Below are positions 23,876-33,042 of a DNA stretch of 64,000 nucleotides, one piece after another. The stretch's first letter is position 1. Every line of letters starts with the position of its first letter. The stretch comes from Paenibacillus chitinolyticus NBRC 15660 (GTDB lineage Bacteria; Bacillota; Bacilli; Paenibacillales; NBRC-103111). The translations under genes and the position numbers were made by a program. The notes beneath the pieces were generated by a model that was not told the DNA's origin, did not search any database, and saw only the letters and a list, made by a program, of their open reading frames with translations. Where the stretch lies: contig NZ_BBJT01000004.1 of the NCBI RefSeq assembly GCF_000739915.1, positions 558,001 to 622,000 on the forward strand. Direction: 5' to 3'.

Positions 23876-26461
23876 TCAGTTGACCGTCACGTAAACTTTG
23901 GTCGATTTCTTCGCATACGTAATCGTAATCGTGGCTTTGCCTTTGCCGGTTGCCCGGATGATACCGTCCTTCACATCCGCTACACGGATGTTGGAAGATT
24001 TCCACAACGCCTGGACCGTAGCGTCCTGCTCAGACAGATCCTCGAACGTTGCCGTAGCCTTCACGTTTGCCGTAGCTCCCGCTTTCAGCTCCACGGTAAC
24101 TTTATCGGTTTGCAAGTATTTCAATTTGTCCACATCGACTGGAATCGAAATGCTCTTGCCGCCGAACGTTGCGGAAACCGTCGTGCTTCCCGCGCTGACG
24201 CCCGTCACTTTCCCTGCGCTCACATCCGCAATTTTGTAGTTGCTGGACTTCCAGAGGACGCTCGAAGTGACGTCTTTCTTGCTTCCGTCCGAAAGGGTCG
24301 CCGTTACTTTGATTTGAACGCTCGATCCGGATTTGGTCGTCACGAAACGCTTGTCCACTTCAAGAGTAGAAACGACGCCGATTTCGACCGGAATCGTAAC
24401 CGTCTTGCCGCCGTACTTCGCGGTGATCGTCGTTTTGCCGCGGGAGACCGGAGTCACGAGACCGTTATCCACCGTAGCAACTGCCGCGCTGCTGGAGGTC
24501 CACTCCGCTTCTTTCGTCACGTCTTTCGGCGTTCCGCTGCCGTCCGTGCTCGTAAGGGTGATCAGTTTGTTCTCGCCGAGATCGAAATTCAGGAATGTCG
24601 GATTCGCCGTCAGCTTGTCCGCCATGTCGACTTGAACCTTGAATGTAACCGTCTTGTTATTGAAAGTGGCCGTAATGGTGGACTCGCCGGAAGCGACACC
24701 CGTTACCAGACCGGCATCTACGGTAGCCGCTTTCTCATTGGAGCTCGTCCAGGCCGCTTCTTTCGTCACATCTTCTTTGGTGCCGTCCGAATACGTCGCC
24801 GTCAGGTCCAGTACCTGAGTACCGGTCTTTTTCAATGAAATGGTCGTCTTGCTGCCGGTGGTCAACGTTTTCAGCACCCCTACGGACACTTGAACGACAG
24901 CCGTTCTCGTTCCGTATTTCGCCGTCACTGTCGCGGCACCTGTGCCTACGCCGGTGATCACGCCTTTGCGTACTTCCGCGATGTCCGCGGCGCTGGAGGT
25001 CCAGTCGGCTTTCTCCGTTACATCTTCCACCTTGCCGTCGCTGTAGATGGCGTTCAGCGTTACCTTCTCGTAACTGCCCACTTGGAAGTTAACGGTTTTC
25101 ACGCTTGCTTTGATCGTGTTCGGAATATCGACCGACACTTTAACCGTGACGGTTTTGCCGCCGTAAGTCGCGGTTACGTTGGCTTCACCGGCTTTACGCG
25201 CGGTTACTTTGCCGTCCGTCACGCTGACAATCGCTTCGTTGTCGACCGTCCATTTGGCTTCATCCGCCACGTCTTCCTTCGTATCGTCGGCATAGGTCGC
25301 CCACAGGACGATCTGCTCCTCTTTGCCGGTTTGCAGGAACAACGGATCCTTCTCGGCTTCCAGACGCTTCGGAACATCCACGTCTACGACGACCGAAACG
25401 GTTTTCGTGCCGTACTTGGCCGTAACGGTCACTTCGCCCGTAGCATTCGCGAACAGCTTGCCTTTGACGACGCTGACGATATTCTCGTCGCTGGACGACC
25501 AGTCCGCACGAGCCGTAATATCATCGGAGCTGCCGTCGGCATAAGTCGCTTTCAGGTTCAGCTGCTCCGTGCCGTTTTTCTTCAGCAGAACCGTTTCCTT
25601 GCCCAAGTCCAGCTTGATGGCATTGTCCACGTCTACCTTGATAGTCACCGACTTCGTGCCGTAGCTTGCCTTGATCGTAGCTTTACCCGGTCCATACCCG
25701 GTAACTTTGCCTTTCAGGACATCCGCCACATTCGGGTTGTCGGATTCCCACTCGGCGATGTCCGAAACATCCTCGGAAGTGCCGTCGGGATAAGTCGCGA
25801 TTAACGTGATCGCTTCCGAGTCTTTCAGAAGCATGGAGATCTGCGATTTATCGGGATCTACCCGCTTCGCGATTTCGATGCTGACCGGTACGGAAACGGT
25901 CTGGTTGTTATATTTCGCGGATACGATCGCCGTACCCGAGCTTTGACCTGTGACGAGACCGTTGACGACCGTAGCCACGGAACCGTTGTCGATGTTCCAT
26001 TCGGCCTTCTTCGTTACGTCTTCGTTCGTACCGTCGTCATAGTAGGCCGTCAGTTTAATTTGTTCGGATTTGCCTTTGCGCAAATCAATCGTTTGTACGT
26101 CTTTAATGAGGGAACGGACATGCTTGCTTACCGTCACGTTGACGATAACCGTTTTCCCTTTATGAGTGGCCGTAATAACGGCTTTGCCTTCTTTCTTCGC
26201 CGTAACCGATCCCGCATACACGGATGCGATTTCCGGAGAACCGGAGGTCCAGTCGGTTTTAACCGTTACGTTCTCGGTCGCGCCGCTGTCGTAAACCGCG
26301 GTTGCCGTAAGGGAAGCGGTGCCGCCTACCTCCAGCGAAAGCTCGTTTTTGTTCAGCACCAGGCTGGTAACTTCCAACGCCATCGCGCTCATTGCGCCGA
26401 AGCTGCTCGATACCAGAGTTAAGGTAAGGAATAAAGCCAAAATCCTCATTGCCCGCATCAT
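23876..26461 (-). CDS. Secreted protein with ten tandem Ig-like (BIG2-type) repeats
   Basis: About 861 residues. An N-terminal signal peptide (hydrophobic ILALFLTLTLVSSSFGA) ends near MSAMA. The rest is ten consecutive units of about 83 residues, each with the pattern 'DG-x-x-EDVT-x-x-A-x-W-x-S' followed by 'V-x-x-G-x-V-T-x-x-x-x-G-x-x-x-(I/V)-x-A-x-(Y/F)-x-x-K/T'. These are bacterial Ig-like beta-sandwiches common in surface and adhesive proteins. There is no LPxTG sorting signal, no SLH domain and no C-terminal membrane segment, so attachment is unexplained. The frame opens further upstream, but ATG 26461 (or 26458) follows AGGAG and starts the signal peptide. A separate SLH protein lies upstream. 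Confidence 0.85.
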   Translation of the reverse strand: MMRAMRILALFLTLTLVSSSFGAMSAMALEVTSLVLNKNELSLEVGGTASLTATAVYDSGATENVTVKTDWTSGSPEIASVYAGSVTAKKEGKAVITATHKGKTVIVNVTVSKHVRSLIKDVQTIDLRKGKSEQIKLTAYYDDGTNEDVTKKAEWNIDNGSVATVVNGLVTGQSSGTAIVSAKYNNQTVSVPVSIEIAKRVDPDKSQISMLLKDSEAITLIATYPDGTSEDVSDIAEWESDNPNVADVLKGKVTGYGPGKATIKASYGTKSVTIKVDVDNAIKLDLGKETVLLKKNGTEQLNLKATYADGSSDDITARADWSSSDENIVSVVKGKLFANATGEVTVTAKYGTKTVSVVVDVDVPKRLEAEKDPLFLQTGKEEQIVLWATYADDTKEDVADEAKWTVDNEAIVSVTDGKVTARKAGEANVTATYGGKTVTVKVSVDIPNTIKASVKTVNFQVGSYEKVTLNAIYSDGKVEDVTEKADWTSSAADIAEVRKGVITGVGTGAATVTAKYGTRTAVVQVSVGVLKTLTTGSKTTISLKKTGTQVLDLTATYSDGTKEDVTKEAAWTSSNEKAATVDAGLVTGVASGESTITATFNNKTVTFKVQVDMADKLTANPTFLNFDLGENKLITLTSTDGSGTPKDVTKEAEWTSSSAAVATVDNGLVTPVSRGKTTITAKYGGKTVTIPVEIGVVSTLEVDKRFVTTKSGSSVQIKVTATLSDGSKKDVTSSVLWKSSNYKIADVSAGKVTGVSAGSTTVSATFGGKSISIPVDVDKLKYLQTDKVTVELKAGATANVKATATFEDLSEQDATVQALWKSSNIRVADVKDGIIRATGKGKATITITYAKKSTKVYVTVN

Positions 26462-26816
26462 TTCATCTCCTAGTCTTTGTTCTTGTTGGACAGCCCTCAC
26501 GGAAACCTGCTTAGACAAGCATTCCTTCCGCAACTGTTCAAAAAGCTGACCTTCTTTTCGTGCCGAACCCGAACTGTAATTTCGACGTCCTTGTCGGTAC
26601 CTGGAAAATGTAATCCCCCTTTTAGGTCAAAGGCGTTCGCCCGGCAGAAACGGTAACTTCCGATTAAGCGTTTCATTAACGCTTGACTGGCGGTTTACCC
26701 AATTGTTGGAATCCTCTCTTCTAATATCGACAAAAGGGAACAAAATGTTTAGCCTCAATCTCCATAAACAATTGTCCGTGCAGAAAAATTCCGTCCCTCC
26801 CCGTTCGGCCAAAATA
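26462..26816. other. Long leader region of the Ig-like repeat gene
   Basis: This gap lies upstream of the repeat-protein gene in its reading direction. It contains a perfect inverted repeat AAGCGTT-TCATT-AACGCTT (26666-26684) and other short pairings. I could not match it to a riboswitch class and found no convincing promoter. Confidence 0.35.
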
Positions 26817-26842
26817 AAAAGAGATTCATGGAATGAATCTCT
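26817..26842 (-). terminator. Terminator of the SLH-protein gene
   Basis: AGAGATTCAT / ATGAATCTCT stem (26820-26829, 26833-26842); read leftward it ends in TTTTTATTTT. Confidence 0.9.
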
Positions 26843-26860
26843 TCGGGTAACGTTCCTCTA

Positions 26861-27895
26861 TTATTTGTTTTTGTGCTTTTCGAACAAATCGTTCAGCTTG
26901 CGCGCCGCCTCGTTATACGGCTGGATGCCGCCGTTATCGACGTGGAAATAGAAATTGCCGTCCGCGAAGCCGAGGTACGTGCTCTGATCCTTCACCATCA
27001 GGATTTCCTCCGACTGCTCCAGGTAATAATAAGTGGAGTCGAAGCCTTTGAAAACGGCCGCACCCGGAAGCTCGACATCGCCGGACTGAAGCTTTTCATC
27101 TACCGCTTTGTACATAATCCTCGATGCGTTGCCCTCATAGTAAGCGATATAGAAATTTTTATACTCTTCGGCAGCATCCCCGTCCAGCTCATCCTGCCCT
27201 TTCAGGAACGGAGTTCCGAGAATAGCGGTGACCTCCTCCGCCTTCTGTCCCAGATACAGTCCGTTCAGGACAAATGCCCCGCCTTCCACTCCGACAACCG
27301 GCTTATCGAAGCGCTTGCCGTACTTGCCCGTTTTCTCCATGACACGGTCGATCAGGACGGCCGCTTCCGCACGGGTAACGGGAGCCTCCAAGGCCAGATC
27401 ACCTTCCGCACGCCCCTGCAGGATGCCTTCTTTTACGCAGAGCGCCACGGCGTCTTCATCCGGAACCGATTTAAACCTCCATTCCGGCTGAATCAGCTTG
27501 CTCACCACACGCACGATTTCGAGACGGGAAGCGGGATCGAGCATCGTTTTCTGGAAAGCTTCGTCCACAAGACCTATCTCCGCCTGCGCTTTATTTAAAT
27601 AAGCTCCGTACCAGGCGGCATAGCTGCCCAGATCGGGTTCGTAAGACGGATCGTTCGCCATCACGGCCATCTTGACGAACTGGATGCCCGTTACCTTCGC
27701 ACCCGGATCGAACGTTTTCTCGGACACCCCGTCAATTACGCGCATTTGAGACGTGCTGATTAAGCTGTCCTGCGCCCAAGGAACCCCGTCGATATCCTCG
27801 TAAAGCCAGTGAGCGCTTGCGGGCGACGCAGCCGTGACCAGCACGAGCGCGGTTCCGGCGGCCAGTGCGCTTTTTTTCCAAAAAGACCGTTTCAT
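26861..27895 (-). CDS. Secreted S-layer-homology (SLH) domain protein
   Basis: A 344-residue exported protein. A signal peptide (MKRSFWKKSALAAGTALVLV) ends near ASPASA. Residues about 30-200 contain degenerate SLH-type repeats (WLYEDIDGVPWAQDSL, ITGIQFVKMAV-like and PVTRAEAAVLIDRVMEKTG), which normally bind pyruvylated wall polymers. The C-terminal ~140 residues are a separate domain (FVLNGLYLGQKAEEVTAILGTP) resembling the small repeat domain that reads 'LGM-x-x-x-EV-x-x-x-LG-x-P'; its role is unknown. It is transcribed toward the Ig-like repeat gene but a terminator separates them. Confidence 0.75.
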   Translation of the reverse strand: MKRSFWKKSALAAGTALVLVTAASPASAHWLYEDIDGVPWAQDSLISTSQMRVIDGVSEKTFDPGAKVTGIQFVKMAVMANDPSYEPDLGSYAAWYGAYLNKAQAEIGLVDEAFQKTMLDPASRLEIVRVVSKLIQPEWRFKSVPDEDAVALCVKEGILQGRAEGDLALEAPVTRAEAAVLIDRVMEKTGKYGKRFDKPVVGVEGGAFVLNGLYLGQKAEEVTAILGTPFLKGQDELDGDAAEEYKNFYIAYYEGNASRIMYKAVDEKLQSGDVELPGAAVFKGFDSTYYYLEQSEEILMVKDQSTYLGFADGNFYFHVDNGGIQPYNEAARKLNDLFEKHKNK

Positions 27896-28057
27896 TCTTC
27901 TATTCTCCCCCTCATTGTTTGGATATGTATTTTATCACCACATGGTATGCAGTACTTTTCGCGATAGAAGAAGCAAAATCCTCTCGTAAACGGAACTCGG
28001 GCACATCTGTCCTCACAAACACGTCTGCGCACCTCTTCAGGCTCCGCCGGCAGCCTC

Positions 28058-28273
28058 TTACTGCATTTTCCGCCTGTACACCACTCGGGACCACAGAAAA
28101 ATCGCGTTACCTACAAGCAGAATCGTAAACTCCCCCCCCGTCTTCCCCGTGCTGAAAAAATTATAAAGCCCCCAGGCAAGCAGAGCCCCCGTATAAAATA
28201 TAAAAGCGATCTTCGCCGACTTGTCCGTCTGATATCGTTCCATTTCATCCGCTTTACGCAGTTTCAGTTTCAT
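28058..28273 (-). CDS. Small two-helix membrane protein, unknown
   Basis: A 71-residue protein: a basic N-terminus (MKLKLRKADEMERYQ), one hydrophobic segment near residues 21-40 and a second near 49-65, and a basic tail. It has a good ribosome site (GGAGGAAAAGG) and a consensus promoter just upstream, so it is very likely expressed. No family recognised. Confidence 0.65.
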   Translation of the reverse strand: MKLKLRKADEMERYQTDKSAKIAFIFYTGALLAWGLYNFFSTGKTGGEFTILLVGNAIFLWSRVVYRRKMQ

Positions 28274-28353
28274 AACCTTTTCCTCCCCGATCTACGATGC
28301 AAAAGCTCTCTAGTGATTTTATTTAAAATGTCAAATATATTTTACATATATTT

Positions 28354-28381
28354 ATTATAAAAGAACGGGCAAGAATGTCAA
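28354..28381 (-). promoter_or_regulatory. Consensus SigA promoter for the small membrane protein
   Basis: Read leftward: TTGACA (28381-28376), 16-bp spacer, TATAAT (28359-28354). The -35 lies in a sequence (AATGTCAAATA, then TTTTACAT) that recurs at 28327-28346. Confidence 0.75.
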
Positions 28382-28496
28382 ATAGTTTTTACATTTTATA
28401 AATCGCTTCCTTAAAGGGAAGCATTGTTCGTGCTTCATCTGGGTTATTCACGGGGTCCGTCAATATCTGGAAACGTCCGTAAGTTGTCCGAAATCC

Positions 28497-28522
28497 GTTT
28501 ACCCACGGTACCTGCGGGGTAA
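28497..28522 (+). promoter_or_regulatory. SigB-type general-stress promoter
   Basis: GTTTAC (28497-28502), 14-bp spacer, GGGTAA (28517-28522), close to the SigB consensus GTTTAA-N14-GGGTAT, about 75 nt upstream of the stress-protein start. The rest of 28274-28595 is AT-rich and gene-free. Confidence 0.65.
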
Positions 28523-28595
28523 GGATATGCTGTAACCGGAAGAAAGCTAAGCCAAATGAAAGAATACGCACTAGACTCTTGAGGAGGTAGTTCAA

Positions 28596-29195
28596 ATGGA
28601 TAAGAAAATTGTTGGTGTTTTCGATACAGAAAGAGAAGCTATTCAAGCGATCGACGGTCTTAAACAGCAAGGTTTCCATGCCGATGATATCTCCGTTATT
28701 GCCAAGGATAAACAAGATTCAGCCGATATTTTAGATGAAACCGGAACGAAAGCGCCTGAAGGCGTGGCCACGGGCGCAGCTACAGGCGGCATTCTCGGCG
28801 GTGTGACCGGCCTGCTGGCCGGAATCGGCACGCTCGCCATTCCGGGCGTAGGTCCCTTCATCGCGGCGGGACCGATCGCCGCTACATTGACGGGCGCCGC
28901 TGTCGGAGCGGGCGCAGGCGGCCTAGTGGGCGGCCTGGTAGGCATGGGCATCCCGGAGGATGAAGCCCAGCAATATGACAACTATGTCAATGACGGCAAA
29001 ATCCTCGTGCTCGTCGATTCCGATGCCGAACGCGACGCTCACGTTTACGACACGTTTCGCACGAACCGTTCCCTGAACGCATCCACTTACGACGACCAGG
29101 TATTCCGCGATACGGATACCCCGGCATACGACGTCAATTCGGGTCTGCCTTACAATGCGCCGAATGATGACATTGACCGTTCGCGCCGTCTGTAA
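28596..29195 (+). CDS. General-stress protein with YflT-like domain and glycine-rich segment
   Basis: A 199-residue protein. Residues 1-~50 match the start of the YflT/GsiB-associated stress domain (IVGVFDTEREAIQAIDGLKQQGF). Residues about 57-120 are Gly/Ala-rich glycine-zipper repeats that could insert in or lie on membranes; the tail is polar and Asp/Asn-rich. ATG 28596 follows GAGGAGG. The SigB-like promoter upstream supports a stress role. Biochemical function is unknown for the family. Confidence 0.8.
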   Translation: MDKKIVGVFDTEREAIQAIDGLKQQGFHADDISVIAKDKQDSADILDETGTKAPEGVATGAATGGILGGVTGLLAGIGTLAIPGVGPFIAAGPIAATLTGAAVGAGAGGLVGGLVGMGIPEDEAQQYDNYVNDGKILVLVDSDAERDAHVYDTFRTNRSLNASTYDDQVFRDTDTPAYDVNSGLPYNAPNDDIDRSRRL

Positions 29196-29240
29196 GCCCA
29201 TCAAGCAAATCGGACACATTCCCTATTAAAATAAAATCGA

Positions 29241-29280
29241 AAAGACCCGGTCCTAGTACAAGGACCGGGTCTTTCTTTTA
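29241..29280. terminator. Bidirectional terminator between stress gene and pepA
   Basis: Perfect 14-bp stem AAAGACCCGGTCCT / AGGACCGGGTCTTT (29241-29254, 29261-29274), T-rich on both sides. It can serve the stress gene and, leftward, pepA. Confidence 0.9.
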
Positions 29281-29431
29281 TAAATTTCCTGATCGGATTT
29301 ACCAACGCCATCTAGGCCATATTGCACTCTTGAGCTTGCCCGGTGTTGACTGTTGACTGCTGACTCCGTAACGCACATGGAACGTTCGCGGGCACCTGAC
29401 CCCAATCGACCGGGGCGACTTCTAAAGTGCC

Positions 29432-31162
29432 TTACGCTCCGTGACCGGCACCGCAAATATATTCGGCCAGCGTACGCACCATAGCGCCGGTGCCGCCCTT
29501 CGGATCGATTCCGCGGTCACCCCAAAGCCATGCCGTACCGCCCGTATCCAGATGAATCCACGGTTTATCTTCGATGAACGCCTCGATAAACGAGCCGCCC
29601 ATAATCGCTCCCGCCCACTTATGGGCGGCAGCATTTTTGATATCGGCGACCGTACTGCGCAGCATTTCCCGGTATTCAGGGAAATTCGGGAGCTGCCACA
29701 CCTTTTCTCCCGCTTGTATCGAGGCTTGCAGAACGGAAGCGAGGAAGGCGTCGTCGTTCGTCTGGGCGCTGGTGGCGACATCGGCGAAAGAGACGAGAAC
29801 CGCGCCCGTCAGCGTGGCGATGTCGATCAGACGGGTTGCCCCTTTCTCGATCGCATACGTGACGCCGTCCGCAAGGATGAGACGCCCTTCCGCATCCGTG
29901 TTCAGCACTTCGACCGTGCGTCCGCTTAAGGTCGTGATAACATCTCCCGGGCGCATTGCCGTCCCGGACGGCATATTCTCGGCGGCCGGTATGACAATCC
30001 GCAGGTTGATGCGCGGCTTCAGGCGGCCCACCACGATCAGCAGACCGAGCAGCACCGCCGCGCCGCCCATGTCGCTGATCATCTCTTCCATGCCGCCCGC
30101 AGGCTTGATGGAAATGCCGCCGGTGTCAAAGGTGACGCCTTTGCCGACAAGCCCCAGCACCTCGCCCGACGACGGATCGCCGTCGTAGCTCAGCGTAATC
30201 ATGCGCGGCGGGTTCGCGCTGCCGAGGCCGACGGCCGCGAGCGCTCCCATGCCGCGCTCCACAATCGCCTGCTCATCCAGCACCTCGCAGGCGATTCCGA
30301 ACTGCCCGGCCAGCTTCTCCGCTTCCTTCGCCAGATCGGAAGGAAGCAGCAGATTGCCGGGCAAGTTCGTCAGGTCGCGCGCATAATTCGTCGCGACCGC
30401 ATACGCTTCGGCGGCGGCCACCGCCGCCTGCAGCGCTTCCCCGTTCAGCGCGTCCCGCTGAACGAACAGCTGCGCCGCGGCCAGTTCCTGCCGCGGCTTC
30501 GCCTCCCGCGCGTACGTCGCGATGCGGTACGCGCCGAGCAGCAGCCCTTCCGCGACGGTGGACACCGTTTTCGCGGCAGAAGCCGCACCCGCAGGCCGCT
30601 CGTCTGCCGAGCCGGTGCTTGGCGCGCCTGCCGCCGTCCGTGCATCCGCTCCGCTCACGCTCTGCGGCTCCTCTTGCACGCCGTCAACGCTTGCGGCCTT
30701 CACCGAAGCGCCTCTCGCGGCATCCGCTCCGCCTGTGCCCTGCGCCGCAAGCGGAGCCGCATACGTCCCGCCGCGCGGAGGTTCAGCCGGGAAGGCCCCC
30801 TCCGGCAGCAGCACGGCCAGGCGGCCCAGCCCGAGCCGCTGTGCTTCGCGGGCCGCTTGTACCGCGGCAAGCCGCAGCGTGTCACGGCCCGCCGGCGCCG
30901 CACCGAGACCGGCGGCGATCACGTACGGCGCAGCCAGGCTCCCGTATGCCGGAAGCACGGTCACTTCACCGGCGCTTCCTTTGTAGCGTCCGGCCCGCTT
31001 CAGCCGGTCCAGCTCAGCCCGGAGCTCTTCCGGCAGATCCGGCAGGCTCCCCGGGTCTTCCCCCTCAGTCGTGAAGAACAGCAGGGCGTCGGCATCCGCC
31101 GAAGCCCATCCGCCGCTTTCCGCAATAGAAATTTTCGTATTCGTTGTATAGTCCGCTCTCAT
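29432..31162 (-). CDS. pepA: Leucyl aminopeptidase (M17 family) with low-complexity insertion
   Basis: A 576-residue cytosolic dizinc aminopeptidase that removes N-terminal residues from peptides. The C-terminal catalytic domain has GKGVTFDTGGISIKPAGGM (metal-binding Lys and Asp) and the signature NTDAEGRLILADG. The N-terminal macro-like domain is interrupted at residues about 125-210 by an Ala/Gly/Pro/Ser-rich stretch. This makes the protein clearly longer than the usual ~500 residues. ATG 31162 has only a distant GAGGGG. Hexamer formation is a family trait. Bidirectional hairpin at 29241 closes it. Confidence 0.9.
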   Translation of the reverse strand: MRADYTTNTKISIAESGGWASADADALLFFTTEGEDPGSLPDLPEELRAELDRLKRAGRYKGSAGEVTVLPAYGSLAAPYVIAAGLGAAPAGRDTLRLAAVQAAREAQRLGLGRLAVLLPEGAFPAEPPRGGTYAAPLAAQGTGGADAARGASVKAASVDGVQEEPQSVSGADARTAAGAPSTGSADERPAGAASAAKTVSTVAEGLLLGAYRIATYAREAKPRQELAAAQLFVQRDALNGEALQAAVAAAEAYAVATNYARDLTNLPGNLLLPSDLAKEAEKLAGQFGIACEVLDEQAIVERGMGALAAVGLGSANPPRMITLSYDGDPSSGEVLGLVGKGVTFDTGGISIKPAGGMEEMISDMGGAAVLLGLLIVVGRLKPRINLRIVIPAAENMPSGTAMRPGDVITTLSGRTVEVLNTDAEGRLILADGVTYAIEKGATRLIDIATLTGAVLVSFADVATSAQTNDDAFLASVLQASIQAGEKVWQLPNFPEYREMLRSTVADIKNAAAHKWAGAIMGGSFIEAFIEDKPWIHLDTGGTAWLWGDRGIDPKGGTGAMVRTLAEYICGAGHGA

Positions 31163-31332
31163 CTAAGAGTTCAGCCCCTCTCATGCCTCTGGCGGCAAGT
31201 CTTTCCCTTCGGTCCGCGTTTGCAGTATTCCCGTTCTAAATAGTCAAAACTCCCTCAGGCCGGCGAGTTTATCAGCAACATCGTCAGCGGGGAGCATATG
31301 GGTGTTCTTTTCTATTGTAATACACCGTGGCG

Positions 31333-32691
31333 TCAGTTTAAAGGGAGCTGAATCCGGAAGCTTGTCCCCTCTCCAACTTCGCTTTCCACATGAATGACAC
31401 CGCCATGGTTTTTGATGATGCGGTAGCAGACGGAAAGCCCCAGGCCGGTCCCGTCTTCTTTCGTCGTAAAAAACGGATCGAACAGTTTTGAAAGCGTTTT
31501 CTGATCCATTCCTCTGCCGTTGTCTTCTATGTAAATCCATACTTGATGATCCACTTTAATCGTCCGGATGCGAATAAGCCCATGCTCTTTCTGTCCGTCG
31601 GACATCACTTCTATGGCATTTTTAACAATGTTGAGCAGCACCTGCTTGATCTGCTTCACGTCCACCCATACGTACAAATTCGGGTCGGATTCGCTTAACT
31701 GGATATCGCAGCCTTTTAACAAAGCCTCACTCTCGAACAGCAGCACGACTTCCTTAATAAGCGAGGCGATCTGGATCTTCTGCTTCACCGGAGCGGTAGG
31801 CTTGGACGAATTCAGAAATTCAAAAATGATATCGTTGGCGCGGTCGATTTCACTTAAAATAATATCGGCGTAATCCTGTTTGCCCAAACGAAGCAGTTCA
31901 GGCTGCAAAAGCTGAATAAACCCGCGGATCGAGGTAAGCGGATTACGGATTTCGTGAGCGATGGAAGCCGCGATTTTCCCCAGCATGGCCAGCTTGTCGT
32001 TATAATAGACGGATTGCTCGATCCGCTTGAAGTCGGTCACGTCCTTGACGGAAATGAGAATGTCCCCGTCGAGCTCCTCATCGTACTTGGCCGTCACCAG
32101 AAAATGCTGGCCCTTCTCGTCCAGAACTTCCTGAAAGGGCAGCCGGTACACGAACATCTCGCGGTGAAGCTTGATCAGAAGTTTACGCATTCCTCTCGAA
32201 AGCTTCCGCAGCCTGACCAGCTCGTAGAACGTGCGTCCGATCATGCTTTTGCGAGGAAGTCCCAGGAATTGGCCGAGCTTTACGTTAGCAAACGAAAGAA
32301 AGCCTTCCTGGTCGAATAACGCTATTCCGCTGTCCATATGCTGGAGCACATTCTCATACTTGCTGTTGGACGGCGGGTAGGAAGAGTCCTGCATCAATCT
32401 GTCGGTAAAGCGTCTTGACGGTTCTCTACCAACCTGCTCGGATTGAGACGTGCAAAAGGATATCGCTTCACTAAGTATTTGGAACGATTGCTGATAATAC
32501 AGCACAACATCTTCAGGTCTGGCAGGGCCGGTTAACTCCCGCATGCATCTATCATGCAGAAGAGTCACCTCTTGCGGCGGCATAGAGGAGATAAGCGGTT
32601 TGAGGGTGCTGGAATATGAGCGGGCTTCCTCCGGTCCGCTTTGCATCAATACTTGCAAAACTTGCAGATACATCGTTCGGATATCCGGCAT
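31333..32691 (-). CDS. Orphan PAS-domain sensor histidine kinase (sporulation-kinase-like)
   Basis: A 452-residue soluble kinase with no membrane segment. Residues 1-~90 are a helical domain similar to those ahead of RsbU-like and Kin-type sensors; about 108-225 a PAS domain (ENVLQHMDSGIALFDQEGFLSF, first part); then the phosphoacceptor box AASIAHEIRNPLTSIRGF and ATPase boxes NIVKNAIEVM, IEDNGRGM and GTGLGLSVCY. The H-box resembles KinA-KinE of Bacillus. No response regulator is adjacent, so phosphotransfer to Spo0F/Spo0A is plausible but inferred. A SigH-like promoter lies upstream. Confidence 0.87.
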   Translation of the reverse strand: MPDIRTMYLQVLQVLMQSGPEEARSYSSTLKPLISSMPPQEVTLLHDRCMRELTGPARPEDVVLYYQQSFQILSEAISFCTSQSEQVGREPSRRFTDRLMQDSSYPPSNSKYENVLQHMDSGIALFDQEGFLSFANVKLGQFLGLPRKSMIGRTFYELVRLRKLSRGMRKLLIKLHREMFVYRLPFQEVLDEKGQHFLVTAKYDEELDGDILISVKDVTDFKRIEQSVYYNDKLAMLGKIAASIAHEIRNPLTSIRGFIQLLQPELLRLGKQDYADIILSEIDRANDIIFEFLNSSKPTAPVKQKIQIASLIKEVVLLFESEALLKGCDIQLSESDPNLYVWVDVKQIKQVLLNIVKNAIEVMSDGQKEHGLIRIRTIKVDHQVWIYIEDNGRGMDQKTLSKLFDPFFTTKEDGTGLGLSVCYRIIKNHGGVIHVESEVGEGTSFRIQLPLN

Positions 32692-33042
32692 GTGACTCCT
32701 CCTAGATTATGCGTGGGGTTGTGTACCCGGCACAACGACACTTTTCGTCAAAAATCAAGGGTTTTTCGTCATTTTCTTACATTTCCTCGCGAATTTGTTA
32801 ATTATCGGAATCTCACTCATTGTAACATAGGAAGTTTAAAATTACGATACGATTTGGAGCATAAAAAGAGGAAAATGTAAGAATCCGCCTTAAAACCGGG
32901 ATCGCCTGCCGGCTGCCGAAATTCACTGTCCTGCCTGGATATGCGAGCTAAATAACCCCGCGGTCGGCGGGGTTATCTTTTCCTATTCGAGCCTGTCTGC
33001 GGATGGGGCGCTTATTCGTTCAAGCGTTGTACGCGCATCCGC
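32692..33042. other. Gap with possible SigH-type promoter and a terminator
   Basis: Read leftward, AGGAAAT (32787-32781), 12 bp, CGAAA (32768-32764) resembles a SigH promoter and would serve the histidine kinase. ATAACCCCGC / GCGGGGTTAT (32952-32961, 32967-32976) is a terminator-like stem, probably the end of the rsgI unit. Confidence 0.45.

Noticed and set aside
26600-26690. Cyclic-di-AMP or cyclic-di-GMP riboswitch in the Ig-repeat leader
   Set aside because: A CGCTTAATC word recalls the c-di-AMP switch, but the other conserved parts are not there, and no c-di-GMP core is seen.
29342-29364. Triple TGTTGACT-like tandem repeat
   Set aside because: Only about 22 bp long and imperfect; no associated feature.
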